Of a stretch of 64,000 bases of DNA, positions 36,431-46,496 are shown piece by piece. This stretch comes from Methylorubrum sp. B1-46 (GTDB lineage Bacteria > Pseudomonadota > Alphaproteobacteria > Rhizobiales > Beijerinckiaceae): contig NZ_CP088247.1 of NCBI RefSeq assembly GCF_021117295.1, positions 3,859,001 through 3,923,000 on the forward strand, written 5' to 3'. A program made the position numbers and the translations under genes. The notes beneath the pieces are model-generated. The model was not told the origin of the DNA, searched no databases, and saw only the letters and a program-made list of their open reading frames with translations. The first letter of the stretch is position 1. The number at the start of each line of letters is the position of its first letter.

Positions 36431-36658
36431 CGGGGACGCCGGGATGGTGGATCGTATTCAACGAAAACGATCTTCGCCCGGCCGCGGCACGGCGAAGAAC
36501 GAGCTTTCGCAATGAGCTGAAAAAACGCCCGATCATTCCTTTGACGACGCGTTGTTCCGCAGCAATGATCCGACACAACGAGATGATGTTGCAGACAAAA
36601 CTGTCATCACCTCGAACCGCTACAGATCAATGCTTCTCAAAGCGAGCACCGCGCCACC

Positions 36659-37768
36659 ATGCCCGTCCGGAATGCATCCTCATCCGAGCCGATCCGCTTC
36701 GCCTACTGGGTGCCCAACGTCTCGGGCGGCCTCGTCATCAGCCGGATCGAGCAGCGCACGAGCTGGGACGCGGACTACAATCGCCGGCTCGCGCAGATCG
36801 CGGAGGCGTCGGGCTTCGACTACGCCCTGACGCAGATCCGCTTCACCGCCGGCTACGGCGCCGAGTACCAGCACGAATCGGTCGCCTTCAGCCACGCGCT
36901 CGCCGCCGCCACGACGCGGCTGACGGTGATCGCCGCGATCCTGCCGGGGCCCTGGAACCCGACGCTCGCCGCCAAGCAGATCGCGACCATCGCCAGGCTC
37001 ACCGAGGGGCGCATCGCCGTCAACATCGTCTCGGGCTGGTTCTCCGGCGAGTTCCGGGCGATCGGCGAGCCCTGGCTCGACCACGACGAGCGCTACCGCC
37101 GCTCGGAGGAGTTCATCCGGTCCTTGCGCGGAATCTGGACCCAGGACGATTTCAGCTTCCGCGGCGATTTCTACCGCTACACGAACTACACCCTGAAGCC
37201 GAAGCCCGGGCCGAACCTGCCGGAGATCTTCCAGGGCGGCTCCTCGCGCGCGGCCCGCGACATGGCGGCCCGCGTCTCCGATTGGTATTTTACGAATGGC
37301 AACACGCCCGACGGGGTGCGGGCACAGGTCGAGGATCTCCGCGCCAAGGCGACTGCGAACGGTCATTCGGTGAAGGTCGGGGTCAACGCCTTCGTGATCG
37401 CCCGCGACACGGAGGAGGAAGCCCGCGCCGTGCTGCAGGAGATCATCGCCAACGCCGATCCGGAGGCGGTGAAGGCCTTCGGCCACGAGGCGAAGAATGC
37501 CGGCGCGGCCTCGCCCGAGGGTGAGGGCAACTGGGCGAAATCGACCTTCAACGATCTCGTCCAGTACAACGACGGCTTCAAGACCAACCTGATCGGCACG
37601 CCGGATCAGATCGCCGAGCGCATCCTCGCGCTCAAGGAGGCCGGCGCCGACCTCGCGCTGCTCGCCTTCCTGCATTTCCAGGAGGAGGTGCAGTATTTCG
37701 GCGAGCAGGTGATCCCCCGGGTCCGCGCGCTGGAAGCCGCCCGCGAGCGCCGGGCCGAGGCGGCCTGA
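36659..37768 (+). CDS. sfnG: dimethylsulfone monooxygenase SfnG
   Basis: A 369-residue FMNH2-dependent bacterial-luciferase-type enzyme that converts dimethylsulfone to methanesulfinate, allowing it to be used as a sulfur source. The sequence follows the SfnG family nearly throughout: FAYWVPNVSGGLVISRIEQR, GFDYALTQIRFTAGYGAE, ILPGPWNPTLAAKQIATI, NIVSGWFSGEFRAIGEPWL and FQGGSSRAARDMAARVSDWY. It is a cytoplasmic protein. sfnB follows 46 bp downstream. The regulator SfnR, a flavin reductase and the sulfonate enzymes that would complete the pathway are not in the window. Confidence 0.95.
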   Translation: MPVRNASSSEPIRFAYWVPNVSGGLVISRIEQRTSWDADYNRRLAQIAEASGFDYALTQIRFTAGYGAEYQHESVAFSHALAAATTRLTVIAAILPGPWNPTLAAKQIATIARLTEGRIAVNIVSGWFSGEFRAIGEPWLDHDERYRRSEEFIRSLRGIWTQDDFSFRGDFYRYTNYTLKPKPGPNLPEIFQGGSSRAARDMAARVSDWYFTNGNTPDGVRAQVEDLRAKATANGHSVKVGVNAFVIARDTEEEARAVLQEIIANADPEAVKAFGHEAKNAGAASPEGEGNWAKSTFNDLVQYNDGFKTNLIGTPDQIAERILALKEAGADLALLAFLHFQEEVQYFGEQVIPRVRALEAARERRAEAA

Positions 37769-37814
37769 TCCTCACGCCATCAGTCGTGCATCCCCCATCA
37801 TCGGAGACCGCTCC

Positions 37815-39074
37815 ATGACCATCGCCGTCAGCCCCACCACGGCCGAGGCCGGCAGCCGGCCGCAGGGCGTGCCGGGGCCTGCGCGTCCCTCGACCCCGGC
37901 CCACATCGTGCGCGACGACGCCGAGGCGATCCGCATCGCTCACGACCTGGCGAAAGATTTTCGCGAGGGTGCGTCCGAGCGCGACCGCACCAATGCCCGT
38001 CCGCTGGCCGAACTCGACGCCTTCTCGCAAAGCGGCCTGTGGTCGATCAACGTGCCGCGGGCCTATGGCGGGCCGGAGGTCTCCTACCGGACGCTGGCGC
38101 AGGTAATCGCGATCATCGCCGCCGCCGACCCCTCGATCGCCCAGATCGCCCAGAACCATCTCGGCATCGTCGCGGCGATCCGCACCGTGTCCGACCCCGA
38201 ACAGCAGAAGCGGCTCTTCGCCGAAGTCCTGAAGGGCACCCGCTTCGGCAACGCCTTCTCGGAAAAGGGCACCAAGCGCGCCGCGGAGTTCGAGACCCGC
38301 TTCACCGATCACGGCGACCACGTCGTCGTGCGCGGCCAGAAGTTCTACGCGTCCGGCGCGCTCCTCGCCCATCTCGTGCCGATCGTCGCGCTCGATGATC
38401 AGGGCCGTGCCTGGTACGCCATCGCTGAGCGCGACGCAGCCGGCCTCACCGTGATCGACGACTGGTCGGCCTTCGGCCAGCGGGGCACGGCGAGCGGCAC
38501 CGTCATCATCGAGGACGTGCGGGTCGAAAAATCCCACCTCGTGCCAGGCTACCGCGCCTACGAGGCGCCGCGGGCGGACGGTGCGATCTTCCAGATCATC
38601 CAGGCCGCGGTCGATGCCGGGATCGGGCGCGCGGCGCTCGACGACACCATCGACTTCGTGCGCGAGAAGGCGCGGCCCTGGATCGACAGCGGGGGAGAGC
38701 GGGCCTCGGACGATCCCTACACCATCCGCGCCATCGGCGACCTGACGATCCGCCAGCACGCGGCGGAAGCCCTGCTCGACCGGGCGGGACTCGCCATCGA
38801 CGCGGCGGTGACGGATCCGACGCCGGACAGCGTGGCCGCGGCTCAGATCGCCACGGCCGAGGCCAAGGTTCTGACCACCGAGGTCGCGCTTGCCGCCTCG
38901 AACACCCTGTTCGAACTGTCCGGCACCCGCTCGACGCTGGCCGAGCACAACCTCGACCGTCACTGGCGCAACGCCCGTACCCACACCCTTCACGATCCCG
39001 TGCGCTGGAAATACGCGATCGTCGGCAACCACGCGCTCAACGGCGTGAACCCGCCGCTCCACGCCTGGAGCTAG
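37815..39074 (+). CDS. sfnB: SfnB-family acyl-CoA-dehydrogenase-like oxidoreductase
   Basis: A 419-residue flavoprotein of the acyl-CoA dehydrogenase fold, SfnB subgroup, associated with sulfur acquisition from organosulfur compounds. The layout is N-terminal helical domain (SVINVPRAYGGPEVSYRTLAQ-like segment), FAD-binding beta domain (GNAFSEKGTKRAAEFETRF, WSAFGQRGTASGTV) and C-terminal helices ending NLDRHWRNARTHTLHDPVRWKY, which is typical of this DszC-like group. Catalytic details are unknown in the family. It forms an operon with sfnG. Confidence 0.92.
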   Translation: MTIAVSPTTAEAGSRPQGVPGPARPSTPAHIVRDDAEAIRIAHDLAKDFREGASERDRTNARPLAELDAFSQSGLWSINVPRAYGGPEVSYRTLAQVIAIIAAADPSIAQIAQNHLGIVAAIRTVSDPEQQKRLFAEVLKGTRFGNAFSEKGTKRAAEFETRFTDHGDHVVVRGQKFYASGALLAHLVPIVALDDQGRAWYAIAERDAAGLTVIDDWSAFGQRGTASGTVIIEDVRVEKSHLVPGYRAYEAPRADGAIFQIIQAAVDAGIGRAALDDTIDFVREKARPWIDSGGERASDDPYTIRAIGDLTIRQHAAEALLDRAGLAIDAAVTDPTPDSVAAAQIATAEAKVLTTEVALAASNTLFELSGTRSTLAEHNLDRHWRNARTHTLHDPVRWKYAIVGNHALNGVNPPLHAWS

Positions 39075-39257
39075 ATCTCCCCGGACGCGACCGAGGGATG
39101 CGCGAGCGGCCGGAACAACCTCTGCGCTGCGCCATAGGGGCGCGGCGTCCACTCGGATCAACCTGAACGCCTGTCGCGTTCCGCCTGCAGTTTTCGATCC
39201 ATTCCAGACTGGTCGCGCCCGCCGCGGCCGGTTCGGATGCGCGGAATGGCAGGCTGC

Positions 39258-39911
39258 ATGACAGACCATTCGACGAGAGACCGGCGCTTCGACCCGACGC
39301 GCCGCACGGTGATGGGAAGCTGCGCGGCGCTGGCGACGCTGGGCGCCTCCCTGCGCGGCCGGGCGAGTGCTGCACCGGCAGGCGCCGCCGACCCGCAGCC
39401 GCAGACCATGCCGGTCTCGCTGACCATCAACGGGCAGCGGCACGCGCTCACCCTCGACACCCGCACGACGCTCCTCGACGCGCTGCGCGAGCATCTCGAC
39501 CTCACCGGCTCGAAGAAGGGCTGCGATCACGGCCAGTGCGGGGCCTGCACGGTTCTCGTGAACGGGCGGCGGATCAATGCCTGCCTGACGCTGGCCGCCA
39601 TGCACGAGGGCGACGAGGTCACCACCATCGAGGGGCTGGTGCAGGGTGATGCGCTGCATCCGCTCCAGGCCGCCTTCCTGCACCATGACGGCTACCAGTG
39701 CGGCTACTGCACGCCGGGCCAGATCTGCTCCGCCGCCGGCATGCTTTCGGAAGTTGAGGCGGGCTGGCCGAGCCACGTCACGGATGATCTCTCGGCCAAG
39801 GTCTCCTTGAGCGACGAAGAGATCCGCGAGCGGATGAGCGGTAACATCTGCCGCTGCTCGGCCTATCCCAACATCGTCGCGGCGATCCGCGATGCCAGCA
39901 CCAAGATCTGA
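39258..39911 (+). CDS. paoA: [2Fe-2S] subunit of aldehyde oxidoreductase, PaoA-like
   Basis: The small iron-sulfur subunit of a periplasmic molybdenum hydroxylase (xanthine dehydrogenase family). The N-terminus holds a twin-arginine signal ([18 protein letters not shown]), so the folded complex is exported by Tat. Cysteine sets for two clusters are present: [15 protein letters not shown] with the later NACL, and [13 protein letters not shown] with [14 protein letters not shown] 39258 (MTDHSTRD) is chosen; the frame is open seven codons further. paoB follows 14 bp downstream. Confidence 0.92.
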   Translation: MTDHSTRDRRFDPTRRTVMGSCAALATLGASLRGRASAAPAGAADPQPQTMPVSLTINGQRHALTLDTRTTLLDALREHLDLTGSKKGCDHGQCGACTVLVNGRRINACLTLAAMHEGDEVTTIEGLVQGDALHPLQAAFLHHDGYQCGYCTPGQICSAAGMLSEVEAGWPSHVTDDLSAKVSLSDEEIRERMSGNICRCSAYPNIVAAIRDASTKI

Positions 39912-39925
39912 GGGAGGCGAGACTC

Positions 39926-40900
39926 ATGAAGGCTTTCGCCTACGAGCGCCCCGCCACGGTTCAGGACGCCGCGCGCCTCGCAACGGAGCGGCCCGATGCC
40001 CGCTTCATCGCCGGCGGCACCAACCTGCTCGACCTGATGAAGCTTCAGATCGAGACGCCCGCGACTCTGATCGACGTCAACCGCCTGCCGCTGGCCGACG
40101 TCACCGAGACGGAGGAGGGCGGCCTGCGCATCGGCGCGCTGGTGCGCAATTCCGATCTCGCCGCGCATCCGCGGGTGCGCCGGGACTACGCGGTCCTCGG
40201 CAAGGCCTTGCTCGCGGGCGCCTCGGGCCAGCTCCGCAACAAGGCGACCACCGCCGGCAACCTGCTGCAGCGGACCCGCTGCTACTACTTCTACGACACG
40301 ACCAAACCCTGCAACAAACGCGAGCCGGGCTCGGGCTGCTCGGCCATCGGCGGGTTCAACCGGATCATGGCGGTGCTGGGCGCGAGCGAGGCCTGCATCG
40401 CCACCAACCCTTCCGACATGAACGTCGCCATGCGCGTCCTCGACGCGACGGTGGAGACGGTGGACCCGCAGGGCGCGCGGCGCAGCATCCCCATCGCCGA
40501 CTTCCACCGCCTGCCCGGCGACACGCCGCAGATCGAGACCGACCTCAAGCCCGGCGAACTCATCACCGCCGTGACGCTCCCGAAGCCGGTCGAGGGCGTG
40601 CACCTCTACCGCAAGGTCCGCGACCGGGCGTCCTACGCCTTCGCCACGGTGTCGGTGGCGGCCATCATCGCCAAGGGGGAGGGCGACAAGCCGAAATCCG
40701 CGAAACTCGCCTTCGGCGGGCTGGCCCACAAGCCCTGGCGGGTCGAGGCGGCGGAAGCGGCTCTGGTCGAGACCGGTTCGGCGGATGCCGCTTCCGAGCG
40801 GGTGCTGGAGGGCGCCCGCGGCCAGGGCTCCAACGACTTCAAGATCCCGCTCACCCGCAGGACGCTGCGCGCCACCGTCGCCGAAGCTCTTCGCGCCTGA
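39926..40900 (+). CDS. paoB: FAD-binding subunit of aldehyde oxidoreductase, PaoB-like
   Basis: The medium FAD subunit passing electrons from the iron-sulfur centres. [20 protein letters not shown] is the FAD-binding start, and [16 protein letters not shown] continues it. The insert [20 protein letters not shown] carries several cysteines that in PaoB bind an extra [4Fe-4S] cluster, which distinguishes this subgroup from ordinary xanthine dehydrogenase. GGAGG lies before the start. It has no signal of its own and probably travels with the Tat-signalled small subunit. Confidence 0.92.
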   Translation: MKAFAYERPATVQDAARLATERPDARFIAGGTNLLDLMKLQIETPATLIDVNRLPLADVTETEEGGLRIGALVRNSDLAAHPRVRRDYAVLGKALLAGASGQLRNKATTAGNLLQRTRCYYFYDTTKPCNKREPGSGCSAIGGFNRIMAVLGASEACIATNPSDMNVAMRVLDATVETVDPQGARRSIPIADFHRLPGDTPQIETDLKPGELITAVTLPKPVEGVHLYRKVRDRASYAFATVSVAAIIAKGEGDKPKSAKLAFGGLAHKPWRVEAAEAALVETGSADAASERVLEGARGQGSNDFKIPLTRRTLRATVAEALRA

Positions 40901-40925
40901 CCTTTCGCGCCTGAGGAATCGCCCC

Positions 40926-43163
40926 ATGGACATGAACCAGCCGATCGGCGCGACGCCCCTCGACGGCAAGCCGGACGGGCTCGTCGGTCGTCCGATCGAC
41001 CGCATCGACGGGCGCCTCAAGGTGACGGGCCGCGCGCCCTACGCCTACGAGATCCGCGAGTTGGACAATCCGGCCTACGGCTTCCTCGTCGAGGCCGGCA
41101 TTGCCCGGGGCCGCATCCGTAGCCTCGACGTCGCCGCGGCCAAGCGCGCGCCGGGCGTGCTACTCGTGATGACCCACGAGAACGTACCGGAGCAGGGCGA
41201 GAAGAAGGAGCAGGTGTACCCGCAATTGCAGGGCCCCGAGATCCGCTTCCACGGCCAGCCCATCGCCTTCGTGGTGGCGCAGAGCTTCGAGCAGGCCCGC
41301 GCGGCCGCCGCCCTCGTGCGGGCGGAGTATGACGTCGAGAAGCCCGAAGCCTCGCTGAAGGCGGCCCGGCCGAATGCCGTCGAGCCGAAGCCGGCGCAGA
41401 CGCCGCCGGATTCAAAGCTCGGCGATTTCGACGGCGCCTTCGCCGGCGCGCCGGTCAAGCTCGACGTGGAATACACCACGCCGGTGCAGATCCACGCGCA
41501 GATGGAGCCGCACGCCACCATCGCCTCCTGGGAGAGCGGCCCCGATGGGGATCGCGTCACGCTGTTCACCGCCAACCAGATGCTCAACCGCGGCCAGACC
41601 TCGCTCGCCTCGGTGCTGAAGCTGAAGCCGGAGAACGTGCGGCTGGTCTCGCACTATATCGGCGGCGGCTTCGGCTCGAAGCTGCAGCCGCAGCCCGAGG
41701 CGATCCTCTCCGCGCTGGCCTCGAAGAGCCTCAAGCGCCCGGTCAAGGTCGCGCTGACCCGCCAGCAGGAATTCCACGTCGCGACCCATCGCAGCGACAC
41801 GATCCAGCGCATTCGCCTGGGTGCCGACGAGACCGGGCGGCTCACGGCCATCGCCCACGAATCCTGGTCGGCCACCGCGCCGGGGGATGTGTTCTACGAG
41901 ACCTCGGCCGTCGTCACCCGCTCCCTCTACGCGGCGCAGAACCGCCTCACCCGGCACCGGCTCGCGAACCTCAACGTGCCGGTCGCCTCCGCCATGCGGG
42001 CGCCGGGCGAGGCGGTCGGCCAGCTCGCCTTCGAGTGCGCCATGGACGAGCTGGCGGAGCAGTTGAAGATCGATCCGATCGAGCTGCGCATCCGCAACGA
42101 GCCGGAGCAGGATCCGGAGAAGGGGGTCCCATACTCCACCCGCCAGCTCGTCGCCTGCATGCGCGAGGGCGCGCGGCTTTTCGGCTGGGACAAGCGCGGC
42201 GCGACCGGGGCCACGCGCGACGGGCGCTGGCTCGTTGGCATGGGCATGGCGGCGGCCTCGCGGCTCAACCCGCTGATGCCTTCGCAGGCGGGCGTGCGCC
42301 TCAACCCCGACGGCACGCTCACCGTGCGGATGGCGATGACCGATATCGGCACCGGCACCTACACCATCCTGGCCCAGATCGCGGGCGAGATGATGGGCCT
42401 GCCGGTCGAGCGCATCCGCGTCGAGATCGGCGACACCGCCTACCCGAAGGCGGCCGGTTCCGGCGGTTCGTTCGGCGCGGGCTCGGCCGGCTCGGCGCTC
42501 TACGTCGCCTGCGACAATCTCCGGCAGGCGCTGCTGCAGACGGCCGGCATGAACCCGGACGGCGCCGTGTTCACTGATGGCAAAGTGACGTCCGGCAACC
42601 GTTCGGAGGCGTTGGCGGATCTGGCCGGCAGGCAGGGCGTCGAGGCCAAGGGCGAGATCAAGCCCGGCGCGATGAAGGAGAAATTCTCGCAGCACTCCTA
42701 CGGCGCGCATTTCGCCGAGGTCGGCGTCGACGCGGACACCGGCGAGATCCGGCTGCGGCGGATGCTCGGCGTGTTCACCGGCGGACGCATCCTCAACCAG
42801 AAGACCGCCCGCTCGCAGGCCATCGGCGGCATGATCTTCGGCATCGGCGCGGCGCTGATGGAGGCCGCCGAGACCGACACCCGCTTCGGCCACTTCGTGA
42901 ACCACGATCTGGCCGAGTACCACGTCCCGGCCCATGCCGACGTGCCGGCGATCGACGCGGTGTTCCTGCCCGAACTCGACGACAAGGCGAACCCGCTGAA
43001 GAGCAAGGGGCTCGGCGAGGTCAGCATCTGTGGCGCCGGGGCGGCTCTCGCCAATGCCGTCTACAACGCCACGGGCCTGCGCATCCGCGACTATCCGCTC
43101 ACCCTCGACAAGGTGCTCGACGGCTGGACTGATCAGGAGAGCGCAGCGCAGCGACGGACTTAA
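40926..43163 (+). CDS. paoC: molybdopterin subunit of aldehyde oxidoreductase, PaoC-like
   Basis: The 745-residue catalytic subunit, which binds molybdopterin-cytosine dinucleotide and oxidises aldehydes to acids. ATG 40926 (MDMNQPIGATPLDG) lies 25 bp after paoB; the longer frame overlapping paoB is not used. Motifs: YIGGGFGSKLQPQPEA, AMRAPGEAVGQLAFECAMD, SGGSFGAGSAGSALY and GLGEVSICGAG, in which Glu698 is the catalytic base. The whole set paoABC is present; the chaperone gene paoD, which inserts the cofactor, is not found here. Confidence 0.93.
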   Translation: MDMNQPIGATPLDGKPDGLVGRPIDRIDGRLKVTGRAPYAYEIRELDNPAYGFLVEAGIARGRIRSLDVAAAKRAPGVLLVMTHENVPEQGEKKEQVYPQLQGPEIRFHGQPIAFVVAQSFEQARAAAALVRAEYDVEKPEASLKAARPNAVEPKPAQTPPDSKLGDFDGAFAGAPVKLDVEYTTPVQIHAQMEPHATIASWESGPDGDRVTLFTANQMLNRGQTSLASVLKLKPENVRLVSHYIGGGFGSKLQPQPEAILSALASKSLKRPVKVALTRQQEFHVATHRSDTIQRIRLGADETGRLTAIAHESWSATAPGDVFYETSAVVTRSLYAAQNRLTRHRLANLNVPVASAMRAPGEAVGQLAFECAMDELAEQLKIDPIELRIRNEPEQDPEKGVPYSTRQLVACMREGARLFGWDKRGATGATRDGRWLVGMGMAAASRLNPLMPSQAGVRLNPDGTLTVRMAMTDIGTGTYTILAQIAGEMMGLPVERIRVEIGDTAYPKAAGSGGSFGAGSAGSALYVACDNLRQALLQTAGMNPDGAVFTDGKVTSGNRSEALADLAGRQGVEAKGEIKPGAMKEKFSQHSYGAHFAEVGVDADTGEIRLRRMLGVFTGGRILNQKTARSQAIGGMIFGIGAALMEAAETDTRFGHFVNHDLAEYHVPAHADVPAIDAVFLPELDDKANPLKSKGLGEVSICGAGAALANAVYNATGLRIRDYPLTLDKVLDGWTDQESAAQRRT

Positions 43164-43280
43164 AGCCTACCGGAAAACGGTGGTTCGGATTGCGGATCGC
43201 GGTCCGGACGCCCATCTCAGGGTCTATCAGCCTTCCAGCACGTTCTCCCACCGGCTCCCGCCGGAACGCAGTGTCACGCC

Positions 43281-43553
43281 ATGTCCCGTCGTTCTCCTCT
43301 CGCCGCCGCGCTCGTCCTCGGCGGCCTCCCCCTTGCCGGCCTACCCCTTGCTGGCGCTGCGACGGCGCAGGCCTTCCCGAATGACGCGGCCTCGGTGCGC
43401 TACCGGCAGTTGATCCAGCAGCTTCCGCCCTCCGAGCGCCCGCGCCCGCACGATCCCCGCTGGACCACGAACGCGATCAGCCCCAGCACCGGCCGCTTCG
43501 GCCTGCCCCTGTCGGGCCCGGCCGCCCGCGGTGGGATGACGGCAATTCGCTGA
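43281..43553 (+). CDS. small secreted protein of unknown function
   Basis: A 90-residue protein with a signal peptide (RRSPLAAALVLGGLPLAGLPLAG, cut near ATAQA) and a short polar mature part rich in proline and arginine (LIQQLPPSERPRPHDPRW). No cysteines or known motif. It lies 117 bp after paoC and may end that transcript, or be independent. The signal peptide and codon pattern support it as a real gene. Confidence 0.55.
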   Translation: MSRRSPLAAALVLGGLPLAGLPLAGAATAQAFPNDAASVRYRQLIQQLPPSERPRPHDPRWTTNAISPSTGRFGLPLSGPAARGGMTAIR

Positions 43554-43645
43554 GCGGCCCTGGCCGATCTTCCGGTCTGGTCTGCATCGCCTACGGCTGC
43601 CATGAGGAGGGACCACCTCTCAGACGGACAGGGTCGAGCGCGGCG

Positions 43646-44986
43646 ATGAACAGGAAGCGGGACCCGGCCGCCCCGAAGCCGCATTGGCTCGAACGCCGGT
43701 TCAAGCTGGAGGCGCACGGCACCACGGTCCGCACCGAGCTGCTGGCGGGGCTGACCACCTTCCTCACCATGGCCTACATCGTCTTCGTCAACCCGAGCAT
43801 CCTGGCCGATGCGGGGATGCCGAAGGGCTCGGTTTTCGTCGCCACCTGCCTCATCGCCGCGCTGGGCTCCCTCGTGATGGCGTTCGTCGCCAACTGGCCG
43901 GTGGCGTTGGCGCCGGGGATGGGGCTGAACGCCTACTTCGCCTACGTCGTCGTCCAAGGCATGGGTTATACGTGGCAGGCGGCGCTCGGCGCGGTGTTCC
44001 TCTCCGGCCTCTGCTTCCTCGCCGTAACGCTGACGGGCCTGCGCGGGATCATCGTCGCGGGCATCCCGCGCTCCATGCGCATCGCGCTCACCGTCGGCAT
44101 CGGCCTGTTCCTGGCGATCATCGCCCTCAAGAACGCGGGCGTGGTGGCGGCCAACCCCGCCACCTTCGTGACGCTCGGCGACCTGCGCCAGCCCGGCACC
44201 GTGCTCGCCGCTCTCGGCTTCCTGATGGTGGCGGTGCTCTCGGCGCGGCGGGTGCGGGCGGCGCTGCTCCTCACCATCCTGACGGTGACCGGCCTGAGCT
44301 TCGTCTTCGCCGGCAACGCCTTCCAAGGCATCGTCTCGGCGCCGCCCTCGCTGAGCCCGACGCTGTTGGCCCTCGACATTCCCGGCGCGCTCACCGGAGG
44401 GCTTCTCAACGTCATCCTCGTGCTGTTCCTGGTCGAATTGTTCGACGCCACCGGCACGCTGATGGCGGTGGCCAGCCGCGCCGGCCTCCTGCCGGAGGCA
44501 GGGCGCTCGGCGGCGCTCGACCGGGCGCTGATGGCCGATTCCGTGGCGATCTTCACCGGCTCGCTGCTGGGTACGTCGAGCACCACCGCCTATCTCGAGA
44601 GCGCGGCCGGGGTGGAGGAGGGCGGGCGCACCGGGCTCACCGCCGCCACCGTCGCCGTGCTGTTCCTGGCCTGCCTGTTCTTCGCGCCGCTCGCCGGCTC
44701 GGTGCCGGCCTACGCCACCGCGCCGGCCCTGTTCTACGTCGCCTGCCTGATGCTGCGCGACCTCACCGCCCTCGACTGGGACGACCTCACCGAGGTGATT
44801 CCGGCCTGCGTCACGGCGCTGCTGATGCCGTTCACCTATTCCATCGCCAACGGCGTCGCCTTCGGCTTCATCACCTACGCCGTGCTGAAGGCGCTCACCG
44901 GCCGCGCCCGCGAGGTGAAGCCGGTGGTGTGGGTGATCGCGGCCGTGTTCCTGTTCAAGTTCGTCGAGACCGGCGGCGCGCACTGA
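43646..44986 (+). CDS. AzgA-type NCS2 purine permease
   Basis: A 446-residue nucleobase:proton symporter of the AzgA/PbuG branch of the NCS2 family, importing adenine, guanine or hypoxanthine. Signatures are TTFLTMAYIVFVNPSILADAG, VALAPGMGLNAYFAYVVV, LVELFDATGTLMAVA and SLLGTSSTTAYLESAAGVEEGGRTGL (family NBAT-like motifs). About 12-14 membrane segments. It follows the molybdenum hydroxylase genes, which belong to the same superfamily as xanthine dehydrogenase, but PaoABC usually acts on aldehydes, so a functional link is uncertain. Confidence 0.88.
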   Translation: MNRKRDPAAPKPHWLERRFKLEAHGTTVRTELLAGLTTFLTMAYIVFVNPSILADAGMPKGSVFVATCLIAALGSLVMAFVANWPVALAPGMGLNAYFAYVVVQGMGYTWQAALGAVFLSGLCFLAVTLTGLRGIIVAGIPRSMRIALTVGIGLFLAIIALKNAGVVAANPATFVTLGDLRQPGTVLAALGFLMVAVLSARRVRAALLLTILTVTGLSFVFAGNAFQGIVSAPPSLSPTLLALDIPGALTGGLLNVILVLFLVELFDATGTLMAVASRAGLLPEAGRSAALDRALMADSVAIFTGSLLGTSSTTAYLESAAGVEEGGRTGLTAATVAVLFLACLFFAPLAGSVPAYATAPALFYVACLMLRDLTALDWDDLTEVIPACVTALLMPFTYSIANGVAFGFITYAVLKALTGRAREVKPVVWVIAAVFLFKFVETGGAH

Positions 44987-45093
44987 CCGGTTCGCGGAGA
45001 AAGCGAGCCGCCGCGCGCGGCGGAACGATCCGTCAACGAATCCGCGCCACGATGGACGCCGTCCGCGCCCGGCGGGCCCGGACGGCACCGGCC

Positions 45094-45294
45094 ATGATCA
45101 AGCGCACCGGCCTCGCGATCCTTCTCGGCCTCGGCGGCTTCGCCCTGGGCAGCCTCGTCGCGCGGGTGATGGGCGAGGGCGGCCACCGCCCCGGCGCGAC
45201 GGCGGAGACCCCGCCCGCCCTGCGCCACATCACGCAGATTCCGCCGCCGCCCGCACCGAAAGCCGCCAGGGACGTCCCGCATTCAGGCCGCTGA
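45094..45294 (+). CDS. small single-span membrane protein
   Basis: A 66-residue frame from ATG 45094 ([27 protein letters not shown]) with one hydrophobic helix at the N-terminus, a G-x-x-x-G pattern, and a proline-rich tail ([13 protein letters not shown]). An in-frame ATG lies 42 bp earlier. It reads toward the monooxygenase gene and their 3' ends overlap by 12 bp. No family is recognised. Confidence 0.5.
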   Translation: MIKRTGLAILLGLGGFALGSLVARVMGEGGHRPGATAETPPALRHITQIPPPPAPKAARDVPHSGR

Positions 45295-46314
45295 ACGCTC
45301 GGGCGGAGCCTGGGCCGCCAGAGTGCCGTGCGCCTCGGCCAGGATCGCGTAGGAGGCACGCCGCGCCCCGTGGTCGTAGATCGCCGAGGCCACCATCACC
45401 TCGTCGGCGCCGGTCTCGGCCGCGAGCGCCTCCAGCCCGGCGCGCACGGTCTCGCGCGAGCCCACCAGGGAGCGCGCCAGCATCCGCGAGGCCTGCGCCT
45501 TCTCCGCCGGGCTCCAAGTCGCCTCGATGTCGTCGATCGGCGGAGGCAGCAGGCCGCGGGTGCCGCGCACCAGCCGGGTGAATTGCTGCTGCGCCGTGGT
45601 GAACAGGCGTCGCGCCTCCCCGTCCGTCTCGGCCGCGACGACGTTGATGCCGACCATGGCGTAGGGCCGCTGCAACTGCTCGGAGGGCTGGAAACGGGCG
45701 CGGTAGGCCGCGAGCGCCGGCAGCAGCGCGTCGGGCGCGAAATGTGAGGCGAAGGCGTAGGGCAGGCCGAGCAGGCCGGCGAGTTCCGCCCCGAACAGGC
45801 TCGACCCGAGAATCCAGAGCGGCACCCTGAGGCCCGCGCCCGGCACGGCCTGGACCGCCTGCCCTTCCCGCACCGGGCCGAGCAGGGCCTGCAATTCGAG
45901 CACGTCCTGCGGAAACCGCTCCGCCGAACCGTAGTCGCGGCGCAGCGCCCGCAGGGTCGCCCCGTCCGTACCCGGCGCCCGGCCGAGCCCGAGATCGATC
46001 CGGCCGGGATACAGTGCCTCCAGCGTGCCGAACTGCTCGGCGATCACCAGCGGCGCGTGGTTGGGCAGCATGATCCCGCCCGCGCCGACGCGGATGTGCG
46101 TCGTGCCGGCCGCGACGTGGCCGATCGCCACCGCCGTGGCGGCGCTGGCGATGCCGATCATGTTGTGGTGCTCGGCGAGCCAGAAGCGGCGGTAGCCGAG
46201 CCCTTCGGCATGCCGGGCGAGATCGAGGCTGTTGGCGAGCGCCCGCCCCGGCGTGGCGCCCTCCGGGATGAAGGCGAGATCGAGAACGGAGAGGGGAGGC
46301 AGGGAGGAGGCCAT
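45283..46314 (-). CDS. LLM-class flavin-dependent oxidoreductase (MsnO8-like)
   Basis: A 343-residue bacterial-luciferase-like monooxygenase. Features are [19 protein letters not shown] at the start, [20 protein letters not shown], the [44 protein letters not shown] block and the [26 protein letters not shown] segment, which define the MsnO8/CmoO-type group of unknown substrates. ATG 46314 (MASSLPP) is chosen because the alignment begins there; the frame runs further to 46437. It is transcribed away from the neighbouring leader element. Confidence 0.87.
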   Translation of the reverse strand: MASSLPPLSVLDLAFIPEGATPGRALANSLDLARHAEGLGYRRFWLAEHHNMIGIASAATAVAIGHVAAGTTHIRVGAGGIMLPNHAPLVIAEQFGTLEALYPGRIDLGLGRAPGTDGATLRALRRDYGSAERFPQDVLELQALLGPVREGQAVQAVPGAGLRVPLWILGSSLFGAELAGLLGLPYAFASHFAPDALLPALAAYRARFQPSEQLQRPYAMVGINVVAAETDGEARRLFTTAQQQFTRLVRGTRGLLPPPIDDIEATWSPAEKAQASRMLARSLVGSRETVRAGLEALAAETGADEVMVASAIYDHGARRASYAILAEAHGTLAAQAPPERSAA

Positions 46315-46496
46315 CAGGGCACCACGCTTCACTTCGCGCCCGCCCGGACGCAAAAAATCTGTTTCCCCTCGATCCGGACAGATCGTGTGCGAGGCGGCCC
46401 GGCGCAAGGCAAAAAGGGGCTTGCGCGGGGCGCGCAAACCGTCCTAGCCTCTCCTCATCGGCGCTGCGGCGCCGCCCTGAGACAAGGAGGTCGGCC

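Noticed and set aside
37632..39776. 714-codon open frame opposite sfnG, sfnB and paoA
   Set aside because: Spans three clear genes in antisense; no domain and no ribosome-binding site.
45283..45294. Overlapping 3' ends as a sign of a false gene
   Set aside because: Only 12 bp of convergent overlap, common in compact genomes; the monooxygenase is certain, while the small membrane protein is kept at low confidence.
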